This document shows positions 5,568-13,573 of a stretch of DNA of 13,616 bases, piece after piece. Numbering within the stretch: position 1 is the first letter of the stretch; every line of letters starts with the position of its first letter. The notes beneath the pieces were generated by a model. It saw only the letters and a program-made list of their open reading frames with translations, searched no databases and was not told the DNA's origin. Source of the stretch: Anaerolineales bacterium (GTDB lineage Bacteria; Chloroflexota; Anaerolineae; Anaerolineales; Villigracilaceae); NCBI GenBank assembly GCA_029933275.1, contig JAOZOM010000020.1:1187-14802 (forward strand), written 5' to 3'. The translations under genes and the position numbers were made by a program.

Positions 5568-6221
5568 TTATCTCTGCCCGTATTGATTTTTCTTATAATC
5601 CTGCATTGCTTTAATATCTTCTGCCGAAATCAGATGCGGTTTCCCAATGCTAAGAGCCAGAATATAAATTTGAGCAGCTTTTTCTACAACATGGCAAATT
5701 GTTAGCGTAGATTTCATGTCCTCGCCAACACATAGAGTCCCGTGATTAGGCAAAAGAACGGCATTCCGTTCTTCGCCCAAGCCGATTGCCACATTTTCGC
5801 CAAGTTCTTTTGTGCCGGGTAAAGCATATTTTGAACAAATGATTTTATCGCCAACGATTTGAGCAAAATCTTCGCTCACAGCGGGAAGTTCCATGCCATT
5901 CACACCCAAAACTGTTGAATAAAGCGGATGAGTGTGAATCACGGCATTCACATCCTCGCGAGCGCGATAAACGGCAATATGCGTCTCTTTTTCAATAGAG
6001 GGGACGCGTTTTCCATCTACGATATTTAATTCAAGGTCTAAGACGACAATATCACTGGTTTTGATTTCGCGATAATCCATACCGCTGGGGCTGATATAGA
6101 CCAATCCTGTTTCGACATCACGGATGCTGATATTCCCCCATGTCCCAACGGTAAGACCTTCTGCAAGCATGGTTACACCAGCATCTACAACAATTTCTTT
6201 ATAGCTTTCTTTGATTTTCAT
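5568..6221 (-). CDS. Class II aldolase/adducin family protein, L-fuculose-phosphate aldolase-like
   Basis: A 217-residue cytoplasmic protein of the usual length for zinc-dependent class II sugar-phosphate aldolases, which cleave L-fuculose-1-P and similar sugar phosphates to dihydroxyacetone phosphate and an aldehyde. Visible features: GTWGNISIR (26-34, phosphate-binding), SPSGMD (44-49), Glu77 in SIEKETH (catalytic acid position), zinc ligands His96 and His98 in VIHTHP, and His160 in LLPNHG. The ATG has an AAAGGA ribosome binding site. The gene stands alone between two hairpin terminators, with no sugar kinase or isomerase beside it. The substrate therefore cannot be fixed: fuculose-, rhamnulose-, ribulose- or methylthioribulose-phosphate relatives are all possible. 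Assignment to the family is firm; the name fucA would be a guess. Confidence 0.93.
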   Translation of the reverse strand: MKIKESYKEIVVDAGVTMLAEGLTVGTWGNISIRDVETGLVYISPSGMDYREIKTSDIVVLDLELNIVDGKRVPSIEKETHIAVYRAREDVNAVIHTHPLYSTVLGVNGMELPAVSEDFAQIVGDKIICSKYALPGTKELGENVAIGLGEERNAVLLPNHGTLCVGEDMKSTLTICHVVEKAAQIYILALSIGKPHLISAEDIKAMQDYKKNQYGQR

Positions 6222-6270
6222 TTTTTATCCTTTTTCATATAGATTTACTTCCTGCTTTTTACACAGAAAG

Positions 6271-6297
6271 AACGCCAAGCTCTCGCTTGGCGTTTTT
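6271..6297. terminator. Hairpin terminator between TPR gene and aldolase gene
   Basis: AACGCCAAGC (6271-6280) and GCTTGGCGTT (6285-6294) form a perfect 10-bp stem with a four-base loop. Both neighbours are on the minus strand, where the tail is only TTCTTTCT. The plus-strand tail has five T (6293-6297). It probably ends the TPR transcript 32 bases after its stop, perhaps incompletely, and would also block antisense transcription. Confidence 0.7.
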
Positions 6298-6325
6298 ATC
6301 ATTTAACCATGGGATTTTCTTCCAC

Positions 6326-8641
6326 TTATCCAGCCTGAATTTGCGCCAAAACCTGATGATATTCATCCGCATTTGGCGGGTTCATGCTCAAAAGTTTTGT
6401 AATCGTCTGAATCGCATCTTCTTTATTATTGGCTTCCAAGAAAAGTTCCGCAGCGAGGTCAAAAGACTTAATCGCCTCGTCATTTTTACCGGAGCGAAGA
6501 TATAACTCAGCCAACGCACCATGCAATTGCGGAATAGAATAATGCGTATTAATTAACTCTTCCAACAAAGCAATAGAATCATTTTCATCCGAAGAATGAT
6601 CTTTTGCATATCTTAAATAATTATCCAATTCATTCAGAGCTTGTGGTTTCTTCGCCAATTTGAAATTCAAATCAATCAGGCTCATGCGAGCATCGCTATT
6701 TTCAGGGCTAAGAGTACGAATTTGCTCAAAAACGCGAATCGCCCGTTTCCAATCAAGACGTTGCATATCGATATCTGCCATGCGCTGCAAAATATGGACA
6801 TTCCACGAATGTTCGGCATTTCCTTGTTGTGCGGCTCGCAATGCGGTCGTGTAGGTTTTGCGCGCCATATCCAACTCGGCAAGGCGATAGTAAATTTCAG
6901 CGAGATTAAGATATTCTCGAATCGCCTCGTCAATTTGACCGCGCGCGGTCAGTTGATCAATCAGTTTCGTGCGGGAGGAGAGATCCATCGGTGCAAGACG
7001 AATCATTTTACGCAGGAAAACAGTCGCTTGATGCGCTTCGCCGCGAATACTATATGCTTGCGCAACTACGTTGAATTTGGCTATCGCTTCTTCTTTTCGG
7101 TCTTCTTGGATAAGGAGATCGCCAATCAGCGAGTGGAGGGGAAGATAGGTTGGTGCGTAGGTAATCGCCTCGAAGGCTTCATCCATTGCGGATCGCATTC
7201 GACCTGAGCGTGCCAGCTCGTGGACGCGTGCCATTAATCCCAAAACTTGGCTACTCTGCGCCTGAATCAGAATCTCAGCCAGCGGCAGGAGCATCTCTCC
7301 ATCTGATTTAGGAAGTTCTTTACGAGCCTCTACAAGATATTCTCGCCAATCTGAGCGCATGAGCATCTCACTGACGTTTTTACAAAGACGGAGGTGAACT
7401 TTCTCATCCTCTTCTCGCGACTGTGTTTCAATGAGCGGTTCGTAAAGTTGACGTAAGGAGTCCGCTTGCTCTTCGGGAACGAGCATCACGTCCGCGATTT
7501 TTAGGGCTTCGAGATACTCTGTTGCAGCCTCGGGGATACGCCCCAAATGCTTGAGATTCTCCCCCATCAACAAACGCGCCGCAAGCCCAAAGTCCACGTG
7601 CGATACCGCATGTTGAAGATGGCGCATCGCACTTTCGTAGCGTCCTCCCTCCGAGAGAAGCATCCCTAGATCAAAATAGAGGGCGGGATGTTCAAATCCG
7701 GCTAAAAGGGCGTGTCCTAACTCGTCCGCCGCAAGTTCATGCTGATTTTTCGATTGAGCATCAATCGCCTGTCCCAAGTGCATGATAACCTTGGTTTGCT
7801 CCAATTTTTTAAGCGATAGTTGCGAGGTACCGTGCATGATAGCTTGCAAGCCTTTTCGCACTTTTTGCTCATCTCCTTCACCGGAATACTCAAAGAGAAT
7901 CTCGGCAAGAACAGTCATGGCTTTTTTGCGTGCTTCGGCAACAGGATTGAAATTGCTCGAAATTTCTTTTTTAGGTTCGTTCAACTTCTTCACTTGCGCC
8001 ATCCGAAGCGGACCAGTGCCACCTTTGGGTCGAATCGGTTTCGGGAGCAATTGTCCGCTCGATAATAAGGCTTGGGCTTGTTGTGCCGCCTGATTACCTG
8101 GCATGATTTTTAAGGCTTGTGCGACAAAACCGTTGGCTTTATTCGTTTTTCCCGAACGCTGCATGAGACTGGCTAAGGCGATATATTCGGTTACGGCTCG
8201 TTCTTTATGCCCCAAACGCTCGTGGACCAGCGCAAGTCGAGAATGTGCCAAAATATTTTCTGGGTTGAGTTGCGTAACACGCGACCAGTTTTCTATCGCT
8301 TTGTTGACATCTTTTTGACTCAGGTATAAATCCGCGGCTTTGGTTGCGGATGCGACCGCCTCTTTAAGGTCTCCCATCCGTTCGGATAGTTGGGCGATTT
8401 TTTCAAACGGAATCGGGTCACTTGGCGAAATTTTGGCTAGACGCTGATAGATTCGCAGAGCTTCGTTAAAATCCTGCATTTGATAGAGTGCTAAACCCAA
8501 ACTAGAAAGTGCTTTAGGATGATCGGGGATTTCAGTCAACGCGGCGCGGTAGGATGCCGCGGCTCTGCTCCATAACTGATCCCACGCTGCGGAATGACCT
8601 GCACTCATTGCTTTTTGAAAAAGTTCGCTTTTATCTGCCAT
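6326..8641 (-). CDS. Large tetratricopeptide-repeat protein, probable scaffold
   Basis: The 771-residue protein has no signal peptide or membrane segment, so it is probably cytoplasmic. An N-terminal block of TPRs (about 20-190: PKALSSLGLALYQMQDFNEA, then ENILAHSRLALVHERLGHKE) is followed by a basic Pro/Gly/Lys linker (200-226). A longer repeat block then runs to the C-terminus, the last repeats including LHGALAELYLRSGKNDEA. TPR arrays bind proteins; no catalytic motif is visible and the partner is unknown. The ATG lacks a good Shine-Dalgarno (only GAGA). The gene follows polA by 86 bases, a gap filled with heptad repeats and interleaved inverted repeats but without a T-rich terminator, so co-transcription with polA is possible. 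The start is supported by the repeats beginning soon after it. Confidence 0.9.
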   Translation of the reverse strand: MADKSELFQKAMSAGHSAAWDQLWSRAAASYRAALTEIPDHPKALSSLGLALYQMQDFNEALRIYQRLAKISPSDPIPFEKIAQLSERMGDLKEAVASATKAADLYLSQKDVNKAIENWSRVTQLNPENILAHSRLALVHERLGHKERAVTEYIALASLMQRSGKTNKANGFVAQALKIMPGNQAAQQAQALLSSGQLLPKPIRPKGGTGPLRMAQVKKLNEPKKEISSNFNPVAEARKKAMTVLAEILFEYSGEGDEQKVRKGLQAIMHGTSQLSLKKLEQTKVIMHLGQAIDAQSKNQHELAADELGHALLAGFEHPALYFDLGMLLSEGGRYESAMRHLQHAVSHVDFGLAARLLMGENLKHLGRIPEAATEYLEALKIADVMLVPEEQADSLRQLYEPLIETQSREEDEKVHLRLCKNVSEMLMRSDWREYLVEARKELPKSDGEMLLPLAEILIQAQSSQVLGLMARVHELARSGRMRSAMDEAFEAITYAPTYLPLHSLIGDLLIQEDRKEEAIAKFNVVAQAYSIRGEAHQATVFLRKMIRLAPMDLSSRTKLIDQLTARGQIDEAIREYLNLAEIYYRLAELDMARKTYTTALRAAQQGNAEHSWNVHILQRMADIDMQRLDWKRAIRVFEQIRTLSPENSDARMSLIDLNFKLAKKPQALNELDNYLRYAKDHSSDENDSIALLEELINTHYSIPQLHGALAELYLRSGKNDEAIKSFDLAAELFLEANNKEDAIQTITKLLSMNPPNADEYHQVLAQIQAG

Positions 8642-8662
8642 AAATTTTTCTCGTGTTTTTTA

Positions 8663-8723
8663 AGACCTAAGACTTTAGACATCAGACTTCAACAAAAGCC
8701 CTTAGGTCTGCCATCTGATGTCT
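8663..8723. repeat. Heptad-repeat leader with two interleaved inverted repeats
   Basis: On + the block opens with four consecutive 7-base units AGACNNN (8663-8690) and ends with GTCT/ATCT/GTCT at 7-base steps (8706, 8713, 8720). Two perfect inverted repeats are interleaved: A 8663-8671 with 8701-8709 (AGACCTAAG/CTTAGGTCT), and B 8677-8686 with 8714-8723 (AGACATCAGA/TCTGATGTCT). The order A-B-A'-B' permits a pseudoknot or two alternative hairpins in the RNA between polA and the TPR gene. No T-tract follows, so it does not look like a terminator. Confidence 0.75.
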
Positions 8724-8727
8724 CAAA

Positions 8728-11508
8728 TTACAAATCACCCCACCTTTTTCCAAATCGAGCATCGGTGGTAAGCGGGATGTCTAGCGAATAAGCTGATTCC
8801 ATCGCGTTTTGAACGACCTTAATAGTAACATCTAATTCGCTTTTCGGACATTCTATAACCACTTCGTCATGTACTTGCAAGAGCACTTTTCCTTTTAGTT
8901 TTGCGTCTCTCATTGCTTTTGCCACATCAAGCATAGCGATTTTCATAATATCCGCCGCGGTTCCCTGAATAGGCGCATTGATCGCGGCACGCTCAGAGTT
9001 ATTTCGTCTCTGTCTATCCCCCGAATTTTTCAAGGCAGGAAAATATCGCCGCCTACCGAGTAAAGTTTCCACATAGCCCTGATCGGCGGCGAGATGTCGA
9101 ATTCCGTCCAAATAACGTTTTACGCCGGGGAATTTCGCAAAATATGCCGCCACAAAATCTTCGGCTTCGGCTAAAGTCAATTCGGTAGAACGCGTCAATC
9201 CAAAAGCGGACATCCCGTAAATCAAGCCGAAATTGACCGCTTTCGCGTCTCGGCGCATATCTTTGGTCACTTCTTCGAGCGGGACACTGAAAACGCCCGC
9301 GGCAGTGGTAGCGTGAATATCTTGCCCTGAATTGAATGCGGCAAGCATCGTTTTATCTTGTGCCATGTGCGCCACAATCCGCAATTCGATTTGGGAGTAA
9401 TCTATCGCCAGCAAAAGATTCCCTTCACCGGCAATAAAACCTTTGCGAACGCGCCGCCCCAAATCCGAGCGGATAGGGATATTTTGCAAATTCGGATTCG
9501 AGGAAGCTAAACGCCCCGTCACCGAGCCGGTTTGGTTGAATGAAGTATGCACACGTCCGGTTCGCGGATTTACCGCCAAGGGCAAAGCATCCACATAGGT
9601 TGATTTCAACTTTGCCAATTCGCGTTGTTCCAAAATCAAATCCACCACAGGATGTGCGCCGCGCATCCCCTCCAAAACCGAAGCGGAGGTGGAATAATGT
9701 CCGCTTTTGGTTTTGCGCGTGCGGTCTGGGGGCTGTAAACCCAAGCGCACGAAAAGCACATCCGAAAGTTGTTGAGTCGAATTAAGATTGAAAGGCTTCC
9801 CGACTAACGCCATCACTTCTTTTTCAATTTCCGCTAAACGCGTTGTCAATTCATTTGAAAACTCTTCAAAAAAGGGCAAATCAAGCAAAATTCCCGCCAT
9901 TTCCATTTCCGCCAAAACGCTAATCAGCGGCATTTCAATTTCTTCGAGCAGTTTCATCTCGCTTGAGCGCACTAAATCCTTCTTCAAAAGCGGATAAAGT
10001 TGCAAACAAGTTTCCGCATCCGCCGCGGCATAAGGTGCGGCAGATTCAATCGCCACCTCCGCCATGCTGATTTGATTTTTCCCTTTCCCAATCAGCATCT
10101 CAATTTCAGTCATCTGCTCACCGAGCCGCGCAAATGCCAATTTCTTCAAACCCAAGTTCCGCGAAGCCGGGTCAATCAGCCATTCCGCGATCATCGTATC
10201 AAAAGAAAGCGGCGCAACTTGCAAACCATAACGGTAAAGCATCACATAATCATATTTCAAATTATGTCCGATTTTCGGGATTTTCGGATTTGTCAAAGAG
10301 GGGCGCAACGCGTCTAAAACTTCATCCAGCGGCAATTGCTTTCCTTTTTTATGCCCGAGCGGGATATAAAACCCCTCCCCGATTTCGACTGCGAGCGAAA
10401 TTCCGACCAAATCCGCTTGCATTTTGTCGGTAGACGTGGTTTCAGTATCAAAAGCGATGACTTCAGCAACTTCGAGTTTTTTCTTTAGGATGGACAAGGA
10501 CTTGCGCGTGTCCACAACTTGCGTGGCGATAGTCGGCAGAGGCGATGCAGAATAACTTTTTCCCGCGCCCACCTCCCCAAAAAGCGAAAGTTGCCCATCC
10601 ACAGCAGAGTACGCATCTGAAACAGGAGTCCGCGTCAGCCTGTTGAGGCGTTTGATGAGCGAATAAAATTCAAGTTCGCGGAAAAGCTGCGTCACCGAAG
10701 CGACATCCAGTTGGTCGGCGCGCGCATGTTCGAGGTCAAGATTCACGTCCAAGTCGGTGTGGATACGCGCCAAGTCTCGGCTCAGATAGGCTATTTTTTT
10801 ATCGGTAGCAAGTTTATTTTGGAAGCGTCCCGGTATTTCATCCAAATGAGCGTAGATATTATCGAGGGTTTCGTACTGAGCGAGAAGTTTTTGCGCGGTT
10901 TTCGTCCCAATCCCATACACGCCAGGGATATTATCGGAGCTATCGCCCATCAGGGCTTTCATATCCACAACTTGGTCGGGGCGCACGCCGAGTTTTTTGA
11001 CCACGTCCGCGGGATAATAATCCCGCGCATCGCTCATCGAGCGTCCGGGGAGGTTGACGATGACGCGCTCATCAACCAGTTGAAGCAAATCTCGGTCACC
11101 GGTGATGATTTTTACGCCAAGCCCCTGCGCCGAGGCAATTCGTGCGAGGCTACCTAAGACATCGTCCGCCTCAAAGCCCTCCATTTCGATACGCGGCAAA
11201 TTGAAATCATCCACCATTTCACGGATGCGCTTAATTTGCGGACGAAGGTCGTCAGGCATCTTGGCTCGCGTCCCCTTATATTCGGGATACATCTCATGGC
11301 GAAAAGTTTTTCCCACATCAAAAGCGACCGCCATATAATCAGGCTTATCGTTTTCGAGGAGGCGCAATAAGACACTGGCGAATCCGTAAATTCCTCCCGT
11401 TGGTTCGCCTGTTGCGGTTTTCCAGCGGTCTGGATTTCCCGCACTGAGGGCGTAGTAGGAGCGATAAGCGAGAGCGTGTCCATCAATGAGATAGAGGGTT
11501 GGGGGCAT
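8728..11508 (-). CDS. polA: DNA polymerase I with 5' nuclease and proofreading domains
   Basis: The 926-residue enzyme fills gaps and removes RNA primers in replication and repair. All three domains are present. The 5'-3' nuclease (about 1-290) shows LIDGHALAYRSYYA, GFEADDVLG (111-119) and TGDRDLLQL. The 3'-5' exonuclease (about 330-510) keeps the full DEDDy set: Asp354 and Glu356 in FDTETTS, Asp420 in NLKYD, and Tyr493/Asp497 in YAAAD. The polymerase (about 525-926) has Asp703 in AIDYSQIELR, the O-helix with Lys756, Phe760 and Tyr764 (KAVNFGLIYG), and Asp881 in QVHDEV. Proofreading therefore looks intact, unlike Taq polymerase. The ATG begins the conserved N-terminus. No Shine-Dalgarno is seen; a TATAAT lies 38 bases upstream. 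Confidence 0.98.
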   Translation of the reverse strand: MPPTLYLIDGHALAYRSYYALSAGNPDRWKTATGEPTGGIYGFASVLLRLLENDKPDYMAVAFDVGKTFRHEMYPEYKGTRAKMPDDLRPQIKRIREMVDDFNLPRIEMEGFEADDVLGSLARIASAQGLGVKIITGDRDLLQLVDERVIVNLPGRSMSDARDYYPADVVKKLGVRPDQVVDMKALMGDSSDNIPGVYGIGTKTAQKLLAQYETLDNIYAHLDEIPGRFQNKLATDKKIAYLSRDLARIHTDLDVNLDLEHARADQLDVASVTQLFRELEFYSLIKRLNRLTRTPVSDAYSAVDGQLSLFGEVGAGKSYSASPLPTIATQVVDTRKSLSILKKKLEVAEVIAFDTETTSTDKMQADLVGISLAVEIGEGFYIPLGHKKGKQLPLDEVLDALRPSLTNPKIPKIGHNLKYDYVMLYRYGLQVAPLSFDTMIAEWLIDPASRNLGLKKLAFARLGEQMTEIEMLIGKGKNQISMAEVAIESAAPYAAADAETCLQLYPLLKKDLVRSSEMKLLEEIEMPLISVLAEMEMAGILLDLPFFEEFSNELTTRLAEIEKEVMALVGKPFNLNSTQQLSDVLFVRLGLQPPDRTRKTKSGHYSTSASVLEGMRGAHPVVDLILEQRELAKLKSTYVDALPLAVNPRTGRVHTSFNQTGSVTGRLASSNPNLQNIPIRSDLGRRVRKGFIAGEGNLLLAIDYSQIELRIVAHMAQDKTMLAAFNSGQDIHATTAAGVFSVPLEEVTKDMRRDAKAVNFGLIYGMSAFGLTRSTELTLAEAEDFVAAYFAKFPGVKRYLDGIRHLAADQGYVETLLGRRRYFPALKNSGDRQRRNNSERAAINAPIQGTAADIMKIAMLDVAKAMRDAKLKGKVLLQVHDEVVIECPKSELDVTIKVVQNAMESAYSLDIPLTTDARFGKRWGDL

Positions 11509-11546
11509 AGGGGCTTCGATTCTTTATTTGTTGTGAGAAAGTTGGG

Positions 11547-11552
11547 ATTATA
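11547..11552 (-). promoter_or_regulatory. Candidate -10 of the polA promoter
   Basis: A perfect TATAAT on the minus strand lies directly after, and by one base within, the T-tract of the upstream terminator. No good -35 is found at 16-18 bp; a TTGCAA in the terminator stem is 22 bp away. The leader would be about 30 bases long. Confidence 0.5.
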
Positions 11553-11580
11553 AAAAAGTTGCAACGCGGCGCATTGCAAC
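11552..11580 (-). terminator. Intrinsic terminator of the receiver-roadblock-TnpA-like gene
   Basis: On the minus strand GTTGCAATGC and GCGTTGCAAC form a 10-bp stem with one G-U pair and a three-base loop (11558-11580), followed by six T (11552-11557). It lies 70 bases after the stop at 11650. The same DNA is a near-perfect 23-bp palindrome. Confidence 0.85.
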
Positions 11581-11649
11581 AAGATTATCTAATTTTCTTA
11601 ATTTTAGATGATGAGAGCCATCTTCCGCAAGAAACTCTGGCTAAATAGA

Positions 11650-13401
11650 TTAAATACCCTGACGTTTACGAGTGCGTTTGATATAGTCTTCAACCAATTG
11701 AGAGGGATGGGGTTGAGTGCCTCCCATAATGAGGTAACCCGGTGCCCAAAAATCGCCCGATGGGTTTTCCTTTTTTTGTCGAGGGAAATCCTCAAAGATC
11801 CGTTCCGAAGTTTGTTTTCGCATAATCCGCATCAAATATCCCGGCGAGGTAGTTGGCGGAACATTGACCACCCATTGCAAATAATCAGGGCGCACGGCGA
11901 GATGCTCTAAACGCCAACCAAAGGCGAGGCAAATATTCGGCATCCACTCAGAGATACGGTCAGAGAGATCACCCGTGAGATGATGGGAGCTAAATCGCGG
12001 GACAAGCAAACAGGCATAAGTAAGATCGTACATCCCAGAGGAAGCAGGCTCAAGAATTACACGTCCGGCAACTTCGGTAATCGAATGGGGGCGGGTTTCA
12101 ATCAGTTCTTCAGGATTGGGTCTGCGTACCGGCGTTTGAGGGCGAACAGCTTTTGAAACGCGCGTTACATCTAAATCTAGTTCGAGGCTTTGCTGAGGCT
12201 GGGGTTGCGCTTCGTGGAGACGGGTTTCGTTAAGGTCAATTTGTGCTTGCTGATGTGCGTCAAAATACTCACTTGCTCGAATGGCTGGCGATGCTTCTCG
12301 CGAGGAGGTAGATATATCGCTAGCCGAGACGGCAGAACGCGCTTTGGCGAAAGGATTCGGCATCGGCTCGTTCACAATAGCACGTTGCGGTAAAGCGGGA
12401 CTAGGTGTGCTGATTGGAGCGGAGGTTTTCACTTCCGAAGCCGCACTAAGTGGATTTGGATTGGGGATATTTTCTAAAATTTCAGAAATAAGCGGGAAGT
12501 CTTCCCCGTCTCCCTCCTCATCGTTAAAATCGAAGAGTTCTATCAAGTCTTTGGTGTCATCGTCTTGCGGGAAGGGTTCTTCTGCGGGAGGTGGAGGGGC
12601 AACTTTGGGTAGAGAGGCGGGAGCTTCTCGCAAAGAAAATGCTAGAGATTCGGCAAGGTGGGTTGCTTGACGCCGAATCGCACTAAAGGGCGTTTCGGCA
12701 TCAAAGACCATCGAGAGAACTGTCTCATCTGCCAATTTGGTGGCGTAGAGCATGTGTTCCGCTTGAGTCGTGTTGAGACGTAGGAACTTAAGTAAATCCC
12801 CTGTTTTTTTATCGCGGGAGACAATCTTCACCAACTCAGTAGCTGCCACATCAGAAAGCTGCCCCGCGTAAGCCCACATTTCTCCATTGCGGATAATAAG
12901 CGCAGCTTGTGCGGAGGATTCCAACGTAAGACGGGTAAGGTGTTGAGCGGCTTTGCTAACGTCTTCTAGCCAAGTGATGGTTTCCATTTCTTTTTTAACG
13001 GTACTTTCTGTTTTTATAGGCATTTCGACTCGCGAAAGGGAGAGAGGAGGTCTTGAGTTTGCATCCAAGGTACGGAGAAGATCGGGAATAAAGAAGGGTT
13101 TGTGAAGAAAACGCCACGGCTGAAGAGCCTCGTAACGCGGCATACTTTGACGAGTAGAGATAATGATTAGGTGCAGGTCGGGGTCTTTCTGACGCAGAGC
13201 AAGCCCAAGGTCAAGGGTGGAGCCGCTTTTTATATCCGTATCTAAAAAAGCGTAATCAAATTTCTGTCGTTCTAATTCGTAAAGAGCCGCAACCACATTA
13301 TCCACAATTTCAACATAAGCTGGCGTGGTTTCTTCCAAACTTTGGCGAATATGTTCTCCAAAACTGGGCTGTGAGGTGACGACAAGCAAGGAGAGTGTCA
13401 T
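11650..13401 (-). CDS. Receiver-roadblock protein with a C-terminal IS200/TnpA-like (HUH-dead) domain
   Basis: The 583-residue protein has three parts. Residues about 3-115 are a receiver-like domain: Asp54 (FLDTD) and Lys101 (LHKPF) are kept, but the acidic pocket is lost (VVTSQPS). Residues about 143-257 resemble a roadblock/LC7 domain (AQAALIIRNGEMWAYAGQ). A Pro/Ser/acidic linker (about 258-455) leads to a domain resembling IS200/IS605 TnpA (about 457-583): LTGDLSDRISEWM, then FGWRLEHLAVRPDYLQWVVN, FWAPGYL and YIKRT. The HUH histidines are Tyr507 and Gln509, and the metal-binding Gln is Thr577; the candidate nucleophile Tyr573 remains. Transposition chemistry is therefore unlikely, and nucleic-acid or protein binding is inferred. 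The ATG at 13401 is preferred over the TTG at 13440, because that TTG falls in the promoter -35. It is transcribed alone and has its own terminator. Confidence 0.85.
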   Translation of the reverse strand: MTLSLLVVTSQPSFGEHIRQSLEETTPAYVEIVDNVVAALYELERQKFDYAFLDTDIKSGSTLDLGLALRQKDPDLHLIIISTRQSMPRYEALQPWRFLHKPFFIPDLLRTLDANSRPPLSLSRVEMPIKTESTVKKEMETITWLEDVSKAAQHLTRLTLESSAQAALIIRNGEMWAYAGQLSDVAATELVKIVSRDKKTGDLLKFLRLNTTQAEHMLYATKLADETVLSMVFDAETPFSAIRRQATHLAESLAFSLREAPASLPKVAPPPPAEEPFPQDDDTKDLIELFDFNDEEGDGEDFPLISEILENIPNPNPLSAASEVKTSAPISTPSPALPQRAIVNEPMPNPFAKARSAVSASDISTSSREASPAIRASEYFDAHQQAQIDLNETRLHEAQPQPQQSLELDLDVTRVSKAVRPQTPVRRPNPEELIETRPHSITEVAGRVILEPASSGMYDLTYACLLVPRFSSHHLTGDLSDRISEWMPNICLAFGWRLEHLAVRPDYLQWVVNVPPTTSPGYLMRIMRKQTSERIFEDFPRQKKENPSGDFWAPGYLIMGGTQPHPSQLVEDYIKRTRKRQGI

Positions 13402-13411
13402 TTCAGATAAA

Positions 13412-13440
13412 AGTTTATCACGCGTAGGGGGTTGAATCAA
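13412..13440 (-). promoter_or_regulatory. Promoter of the receiver-roadblock-TnpA-like gene
   Basis: On the minus strand TTGATT (13435-13440), a 17-bp spacer and TAAACT (13412-13417) precede the ATG at 13401 by only 10 bases after the -10. Transcription would start within a few bases of the ATG. This fits the lack of a Shine-Dalgarno and makes a start at TTG 13440 unlikely. Confidence 0.65.
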
Positions 13441-13514
13441 GCATGTCTATGGTTGGATATTGAATAAAAAGCTAGAAAATGCTCAATGGAGTACCTTTTT
13501 AGGAAAAACTCAAC

Positions 13515-13544
13515 TTGACTTTTAGGTATCGTTTATGCTATCAA
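13515..13544 (+). promoter_or_regulatory. Candidate promoter of the right-edge + gene
   Basis: TTGACT (13515-13520) is followed after 18 bp by TATCAA (13539-13544). It lies 30 bases before the ATG at 13574 and is divergent from the promoter at 13412-13440. Confidence 0.45.
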
Positions 13545-13573
13545 TTAGGGAAACTATTTTGTGAGGTTATTTA

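Noticed and set aside
11650..12033. A complete IS200/IS605 insertion sequence
   Set aside because: The TnpA-like region is in frame with the upstream domains, has lost its HUH residues, and no subterminal hairpins or tnpB gene are present.
13402..13440. TTG start giving a 596-residue version of the fusion protein
   Set aside because: The TTG is part of a TTGATT that pairs at 17 bp with TAAACT, so it lies upstream of the likely transcription start; no ribosome binding site precedes it and the receiver fold begins right after the ATG at 13401.
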